From: Lycorma delicatula
Lineage: Eukaryota > Arthropoda > Insecta > Hemiptera > Fulgoridae
Direction: 5' to 3'
Assembly (NCBI RefSeq): GCF_047948215.1
Contig: NC_134461.1
Span: forward strand, 84,592,103 to 84,656,102
DNA: 64,000 bases
Part shown: one piece after another, positions 25,801 through 34,800 of the stretch
How the letters are laid out: each line of letters opens with the position of its first letter
How positions within the stretch are numbered: position 1 is the first letter of the stretch
Position numbers and translations under genes: made by a program
Notes under the pieces: generated by a model
What the model saw: the letters and a program-made list of their open reading frames with translations, nothing else
What the model was told of the DNA's origin: nothing
Database searches by the model: none

Positions 25801-28800
25801 ATAGGAGTGTGCAGTGTAAAATAGATTGGCAAGTATGTGAAGTACATAGTGAAAGATTAATCAGTAATAGCATGACTAGGAAATGGGTCTGATCTTTAAT
25901 GAAGGATGAATGCCCACCAACCTGAAAGTTGTCATCTTTGTTGAATAATGATTTAAAGTGTAATCAGCAAAAAATGTTTGCATGACATGTTTTCCAATTA
26001 CTGTGCTATGGAGAAAGCGGGTGCACATTATTGCCAAGAATACTTATAGATTGTAAAATCTCATCATGTTATTTGGATGAAATCTAATTACTTTCAATAT
26101 TCCATTATAATTATTTTATTTGATGCTTTGACTTGTCATCTAGAAACTTGAACCTGCTATACCTTACACCTTAAGAAGTTCTTCAGTGGTCAGTATTTTG
26201 ATGATGATGATAAAATGCAAAATTAATTTAGAGAGTGGCTAATGATGAAGACTGATATCTATTTCTATAACAGTCAAGCTTGCGCTTTACTTTAATAATG
26301 ATAGAGAATGTGGAAGAGTAGTTAAATATGGTAGTACTTCATGAACAAAAAAAAATGCTTAGTTAAATTACAGATTTTTATGTTTTTTTTGTTTTTTTTT
26401 ATACAATAGTTCATGAAAGCTTACTTTCTTGACAGCTCGCTTATTTTTTTTGGGAATTTAATGATATATTCAAGTACATTGAGTTTTTGTTATAATGTAT
26501 GATCTCTCTCTTGATTGTTATATTGTTTCTCTGGTATACTGGCTGTAGTAGTAAGGCTCAAATGAATTTTGTAATTGTTTAAAACCCGTTTTGACTATTG
26601 AAATGATTCCAAGGAAATTGATCTGCATTTATTACATTTCTAATTCCGAGAATTTCTTTAAAAATGCACAAACTTTTTTTGCCACAACAGGTTTGTACTT
26701 ATAGAAGGAACTCCTGTTGATTTGTCAAATTGCTGCTATCTATATGCTTTCCTATACATCCTACTGACAGAAATCAATAGAAGGACTGCATATTGATATT
26801 CTAAGAATATTTTCATTTGCTTTTCAAAGAAGAGATTATTTGTTCATAGTTATTATTATTTGTCAATTAAAATTTTTGTAAGAGTGCACAATACGGATAT
26901 TCTTTAATGAATTATTGTCACTTCATATGTAATGTAACAGGTAATATAAGTTATTTTAATGTCCACATATTCTGTATGTGTTTTACTAATTTTTGTTTTA
27001 AAATTTGTATTTTATTTCAGGATTTATTAGAAAGACAAATTGCAGCTGAGGATTTGAAAACTAGTGTATTACAAGATTTAAGACGAAGAATATTTTCACG
27101 TTTTAGCGAAAGGTAATTGTGGCTTTTTGTTATTTATACTGTACATAGAATATTGATTAAAAAGGCGTTAGATGTTGCATAAAACTAATACTTACCAATT
27201 TAATTTTTTCATATGTTGATAAAATCAAGTTTATTTGAATTTTATTTATTTTTTATTATATATTTCAGGACGGATGATTGGCGTGCAGCTGTACAATGTT
27301 TATCTGTAATTGACGTTTTAATAAGTATGTCTGATTATTCGAAAAGTCAAGATGGTGATACTTGTGTTCCTAAATTTGAATATCTTGATGATAATAATGA
27401 GAATGTTTTGGTAAGTTATCCAGTTTAGTTTTCAGTCAGGATTGTTTTTCAAGATGATCTTAAAATAATATCTGTTACATCAATAATTGCAGTTTCTAAA
27501 TTAAAAGTATCTTAAAGTAATTTTTTTTACTTCTGGGACCACCATTAGTTATTGCTTCAGAGGATGAGATTGAAATGAAAATTTTTGTAGCATGTAAAAA
27601 TACCATGCCTGATCGGGATTATTTTTTCAGTACTTGATTATTTAGCCATCAGGCTTGTGAATTTTTTCTTATCAATCACATATTTAACATGTACTACATT
27701 CATGTACTATTATTTAAATTTCTAACCGCATCAGAACCATTTTTTTATAAAGTTTAAACATGACTAATTGATTTTTAACTCATGTTGAATTAAAACTTTA
27801 TTGTTCAAGCATGTTAGAATTACAAACTAAGAATTAAGAAAAAGAGCTTTAGAAGTGAATCATATGTACAGTCAAAACACTATGTAAACAAAAGTTTATA
27901 AAAGAAAATCAATTTATCACTAGATGACTGTCTGTTCGAGAGTTGCACTGTGTATAATATCCAGATTATCATCACAAGAACAGTTTTACTTCAATGGATA
28001 TTTGTACTGACTAATATACAGAAAGGTTAGAATATATTACTAGGAAGGTTAATATATGTATTTTAAAATTTTACCTGTGTTATAATCACATTTCTAAATT
28101 TTTTTAATGGTTTTTTATATAAATAAATCATAAGATCTTTTTATTATATGTGAATTTTTTTGTCAAAATAATCTTTGTCAAAAAATTAGAACTGAGACGT
28201 TTTTATAATAAAAAATGAATAATAAACAAGAAATATGTTCTGCATAAGTTGTCACTAGTTGACTCGCTTCATAATTAAACATGAATGTCCTTACATTAAA
28301 AGAAGTAATGACATCGTTCACTAAAGTTTTAATTTTTTTTTATAACATTTATGTTGTTTGTACATTTTACTGTTTGACTAATAAGTATTTTTTTATTTGA
28401 TTAAAGGCTGTTGTCAGTGTAGAATCAGGGAGATATCCTTGTTCAACTGGTGATGAAGTGTTTATTCCAAATGATACAGTAATTGGTGCGGAAGATTCTA
28501 GTTTAGTATTAGTAACTGGACCTAATATGGGTGGTAAATCAACTTTAATGCGACAGCTGGGATTAATTGTTATTTTAGCTCAAATGGTAAATTTCTTTAT
28601 CTAACTTTTATCAGTCTTTCTTTTTTGTTAGCAGTCTGTCACTCGTGTGGTTTTCTTTCACACATTTGTCTTATTATTGCTTTGATGAAATTTTTTAACA
28701 TTACTTACAAGAAATATACCTTTTATATATAGCCTATATATATATATAATTGTAACCAGAGGCCAGTGATTGGTGGATTTGAAGAAACTCCCCTGGATCT

Positions 28801-31800
28801 AGGCCTCTAGTCGCCAGGTGAGGGAAACGCCAGGCACAACTAGGCCGTTCCCAGCTTCCATCACCCAGCAATCAGGACTCGGTCCTTTGTACTTTGCCTC
28901 TAACGGGGACACCCCTGGAGGGATGGCCCTGCTGGGACTCAGTCTTTTAGTTCAGGGGCTCGAGAGTCTCCGCACTTCATCACCACCGTCCACCCACTTT
29001 TGTATTATTTAACAAAAAAGAATATTTTGTATTCTTAATAACAGAATAAAGTTTTGAAGAATACTGATTTGTTAAAATGCTACTGATCAGAAATCCATTT
29101 TTGTGATGTTGTAAAAATAAATTTACACCAGAAACTTTTTTCTCACAAAGATATATTAACAAAACTAGGTTTTGTTATTTTAATTTAACTTAGGCACGTT
29201 CTGTAATTAATCAGTCTGATAACAAACATTCAGTTAAATATGATATCTTAAATGTTACTGTCAAATTAGGTGAAAAGAAAACTATAAAATTATTTAATCT
29301 GATGTACCAAATAGAAAAATTCTAGAACATTTTGTTCATTTACTAAAAATGTTGAATTGTTATATCATTTTACTTGATTATTTTCTTATTCTTATTTTTA
29401 GATACCCATTTTATTTCTTTGTAAATTTCACTTAACCCTTGCCGGTTTTTGATGAGATAATCTGTCATTTAGTTCATATGTTGAAGTTGATGATTCAGTA
29501 TTTATAAAATAGCTTTTTTTAAATTATTAGTGATAAGTCGTAATTTAATGATAACTTAACCAGCTACCTAATACAATTTTGATTTAAAAATCCTTATAAA
29601 ACTCACCCAAACTGAGATTTCAATGAGTAGCCTACATCTTTTTTCAAGAATTCATTTTTATTTTGGTTTATTTTAAACACTATCGAAGAAAAAATAAATT
29701 GTAGCAAAATTTTAATTATTCTTCAGTGAAACAGCCTTTTTTTGTACCAGTGAAAGTAAGTTTATTATTTTTCAGATACCTTATTTATTTTAAATTTTAA
29801 TGCCAATGACCTTTGATATCTATGCTTCATTTTTTCAATTTTGATGGAGGTAATGTACCCAAAATGCTACAAGTAGCATCCAATTCAATATTGTTATGTG
29901 AGACAATTTGTTGCTCTTGGTCTTTGCATTTATATGGGTTTTTGTCCTGCTGAGAAAAAATACTTTTGATACAGTTAACACAAAGATACTTTCCAAGAAC
30001 TAAATCTAAATTTGGAAAAATTTGTTCCTAAAGAGCTTGCTCTAATGTTATTTGTCTTAAGTTTTTCTTAACTGTATTTTTATGAATTCTCAAAGGGTCA
30101 CAACAGAACTGTCCCATACAGTTAACTGAATTTTGACAAAAACTCTTTTTCATGATATTTACAAACAACTCTAGTGGCGTCAGAATTAATGCATAAAAAA
30201 ATAAGTTGGTGTTCATCACTAAATTCACAAATTTTAATGGGTTCTTTTGGCACTGTACCATAAACGTTTTATGACACTCTTCATTCACATAAATTCTTAT
30301 AGAACATTGTACTTCCATTGTTTTATGTGAAATTACTTGAAAATAATGTAAAAATTTAAGTAATTTTAAAATTTGCAAATATAATATTATTAAGTTAAAC
30401 TTATTTATTTAATAAATACTTCCAAACACAGGATGAAGTTTGAGACATTCGGTAAAGATGTGAATAGGTCACTGACTAATATCACATTGACCATCTGTAA
30501 ATGCAACACTAAATGATACAACAAGCATAAATGAGCATGTTGCAACATGAATTTTCCTGACGACTGGAAATTATTTCAAGCGCCTGTTTAGTGTTAATTA
30601 CATTAACGCTGCAGTTTAGTGGCTCAAAAAAGTCTATTTCAACTATAGTAATAAGTATAAAAATATTAAAGTGCCAAGAAGACAAAGTGATTTTTGAGAA
30701 GTTATAACTTTTTATTAGTACAATACCCAAGAAACCTTTTTGCTTGTCATAAACATCTCCAAAAACACTGTAAGTCGTGCACATTTGAGATTTTTATCAC
30801 CAGCCCCATCATAAAAGATTCATAAACATTTAGGGGTAAGTATATCACCATTAATGTTACTTATGGTAAAACTACTAACATATACCTACATATAAAAAAA
30901 TAATTCAAACTGTGTATGCCATCCCTGCCTCTTGAAAAAAGTTACCAAAAGTGAAATTTTTTACAGTTTTTCATGTTCAACTTTATTGGTAATTTTCTCA
31001 TAGTAAGAAGAGAGATAGGTAAATAAATCACAGGACCAATCTTTTACCTTGAGAAAATATGAATAAATTGCTTTTTGTTTCATCCTTCTAGGACCAATAA
31101 TTTTTTAGTTCTGATTTTCTCTGTAAACCCTTATAATCACAAAACCAGGTGTGCACACCATAACAAAAATGGCCGCCACAGGTAAACTGCTTAAATAAAA
31201 AATTAAAAGAAAAATAGATAGTTTTATGGTCCTGAGACATGTAGGAAACAAGTTGGTAAGTTTCAGTTTTCTTTGAATTGGTCAAGCAAAACTACCATTG
31301 GTCACTTCAAATGGATTGACCCATATATGTTAACTGATTTTTAAAAATTTTATTTACATCTAATAGTTAATTGTATTTTTTAAAACCAACCCATCTAAAT
31401 TCATCACAGCCTTTTTGGTAGTTTTTTGTATTCCAATGTCAAGGTAAGTATTTTACCTTGTCAAAAGGTAATTATTTTTAAGCATTGCTTTGTTAGGCCT
31501 TTATATAACCAAATTCTACTAAAACAACCATTTACCATAATTTTTATTACATTAAAAGTATTGGATCCAATTGAATTATATTTTTAATACAAAGAAACTA
31601 TTATTCAGTAACTGAATATAAGACTTGTCAGAATTTGCAATTTTTAATGAAATTATTTAATACAGAAATTTAGTTAATAAGCATTATTAATTAAATTTAA
31701 TTAATTATTTTATAAATGAATTGGCAGTCCAAAAAAAAAAGAAAAGAAAAAAGTAATAAACTTATAATTCTGTGGACTTAAGAGAATCCAGGAAAATAGC

Positions 31801-34800
31801 AAATCAATCATTATCTCATTTATTAAATTACAGATATTTTTAAGAGTTTTGCCTGTCTATCAATTGAAAATCAATCTCTGATTGAAAGCAAATTCGGATT
31901 TTTTTTTAGATAATTTTATTTTGTTTAATTTTAATTGCTTATAATACAAATATATAAGCCTTTCAGTAGCAAGAAAATTAATTGTATGAGTTCTTATACT
32001 TAGTTCTTAAATACTGTTTTTTGTCCTGAAATAGTCTGCCATAAGAGAGAATAGGGTTTAGTTATCATGCATGCTAAATTTATTTTCATTGAATAAATCA
32101 GTACAGTGGGGGCAGGAGCTAAATGGCAAAGGAGAAGACCATAATTCACCACCTTTTATAAATTTTGAGTTTCTAGGTCATGCAATCAGATATTCCTGAG
32201 TAAAAGTAGTAAAGATAATGTTTTCATATATTAACATCTATATGAAATTCAACAAGAACTTACTTATCTGGCACTATACCAGAATGTGATAAGGGCAATT
32301 GCCACATTTATGGCTAGAGTTTGCATCATCCACATTGTTACTGGCCAGAACCTCCTCCGATTTCACTTAAAGGATTCCTTGGGTTGTGGAGGCTACAGCA
32401 AGGATGAATCACTAGAGCACATTCTGTTCAGGTGTTTTGCAGCTAACAGTCCACAAGAAGCTCTTGAAATCCACATTACAGAGTGGATTTAAATCCACTT
32501 AACAAAATTCTGAAAAATAATTGTGAATACTCGCAGCTGCAATATGTGATGGAATTTGAGCCATCAGTGATAATTGATTCTGGATGTTCACTTAGAAGTT
32601 TTAAGTGTAAAATATTAAGGTGTCATGTTATTTCAATCTGTTGTTTTCTTATTTTTATGTACCTGCCTTATTATTATATAAGCCTTACTAAAAAATATTA
32701 TGTATGTAGTTTCAAAAGCTATGTAGACATTTTATTTTTTCTGAATTTACATGAGTGTTTTCAGTTAAACTAAATTGCTTCTAACATTAAACAAAAATTG
32801 ATACAGAAAAAGCCTTTTTCAAATTAGAATTGATTGTTAGATAGTTTGCTAAACCAAAAAATATATTTCATCAATCTACAGAGTAAACATACACTGTACA
32901 AGATTCATATTTCTCTTGCTACCGATTGTTATCAGACAAGATTCTATTTAGTTTAAATTAATGTGAGTGTGCAAGCCATAATGAAATTCGTCATGATCAT
33001 CTGAATTGAGATAGGTCTCGTGGACCCATTTCTTCTCTGTTCCCAACTAAACTTTTAATTCTTGATAGCTTTCACATAAAAAAATTAAAAGTTATAAACA
33101 AATTATATCATTGATTTCTTCCTTTTTTTTAATGTATATTTTTATGAAAAAAAGTATGTGTATATAAAACATTAAAATTGTTAACTGACTTAAAAATGTG
33201 AGTTTTAACTTTGCTTTTATAAAGTTTTGGAAGCATCTTCCTGACATACTTTTGAATGCACATATTGTTACATTTTTTTTACAACTTGTTTAGTGATGTG
33301 GTAAGTATGTTGGCATTAAGTCAATTGGTCTGAGTTTTTAATTTCCAGCATATGTAACTATTTTCATATCAACTATGTATTTTACATGTTTTGTAATTAA
33401 TTTTTATAAAACATAGTTTACATTGCTTTGATTGTTTCAAAATATTGTTGATTAATTGGGTATTAATATGTTAATTTTTTTTAGGGTTGCCATGTTCCTG
33501 CTACTTCTGTATTTCTTAATCCAGTAGATAGAATATTCACAAGATTAGGTGCTAATGATGATATAATGTCTGGTGAAAGTACATTCTTTATGGAATTATC
33601 TGAAACATCAGCTATATTGAAACACGCTACTAAACATTCACTTGTTTTAATTGATGAACTTGGTAAAGTACTACTGCATTTTAATACAGAATGTTTATAA
33701 AAGAACTTCTTGGTTTCAAGTATTATCTAAACACCAATTTATTTAAAATATTACTTACATGAGTATATATTCTGAAAGGGTAAATTTTGAAGTTTTTTCT
33801 GGTATTTAATACACTTTGATATGTGCGCTTTTCGTTACCCTGCACAAGTCCAGATGGTAATCCAGGTCTTCCCACATACTCGCCACCATGTTGGTGTAAT
33901 GGTTGCTACTGCTGCAATAATCCTCTTCCATATGTGGTTGATGTCACAGATTTTTTCTGAATAAGCAATGTTTTTCTCTTGCCCCTACAAAAAGAAATCT
34001 GATGGGGTCATGTCTGAGCTCCTTGGTGGCCGTGTGATCGGCCTTCCTCTTCTAATCCACCGGTTTCGAAACTGAATGTTTAATGCAATATAAACACGGT
34101 TGCTGTAATGTGGCCGAGTGCTGTCTAACTATAGAAAATTAATTATTTTTCTTAGTATTGTCAATCTGTGGAAAGATGTAAAGTTTGATTATATCACAGA
34201 AAAATCTCCATTAATTGTGCTTTCTACAAAAATGAACATGCCCCCAATACGGTCATTCATCAGTTCATACCTAACATTGACTTTGGGATAGTCACGCTGA
34301 TGTTTGATAATTTCATGCAGTGGCTCTGATCCCCAAATCCTGTTTATTAATGTGAAATATCGCCTCGTTTGAAAACTTGACATTTTTCAAGTAGTCCTCA
34401 TTTTTATCAGTGTTATTAAGCATTAAAGCTGCAAACTCCATTCTTTACACTATGTTGTTGGGTTTGATTTTATGAAAAATTTGTACCTTATATGCACATA
34501 GTTTAAGCCCCTTATGTACATAATTTACTTTTATACACTGTAGATATAGGTATTCCTAATTCTAAACTATGCCTTGTTAATGATTTTTCAGGCTATACAT
34601 ACAAGAGCTAGGATCTGTTCCATATTCTGTTTAGATATGGACTCCTGCCTGGTGACTTCTGTAATACACTGCCTATTTCCTTAAACTGATTAAACCACTG
34701 GAGTATTGTTTTATTCGTAGGTGTGGCACTGCCATATTCACATCAATAATTATGCTGAACTGTGATAACTGATCTTGTTTCAATGAATCTAATCATGCAC

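Noticed and set aside
28818..29012. 64-codon frame in the GC-rich island
   Set aside because: Open frames are expected by chance in GC-rich DNA; product has no recognisable domain.
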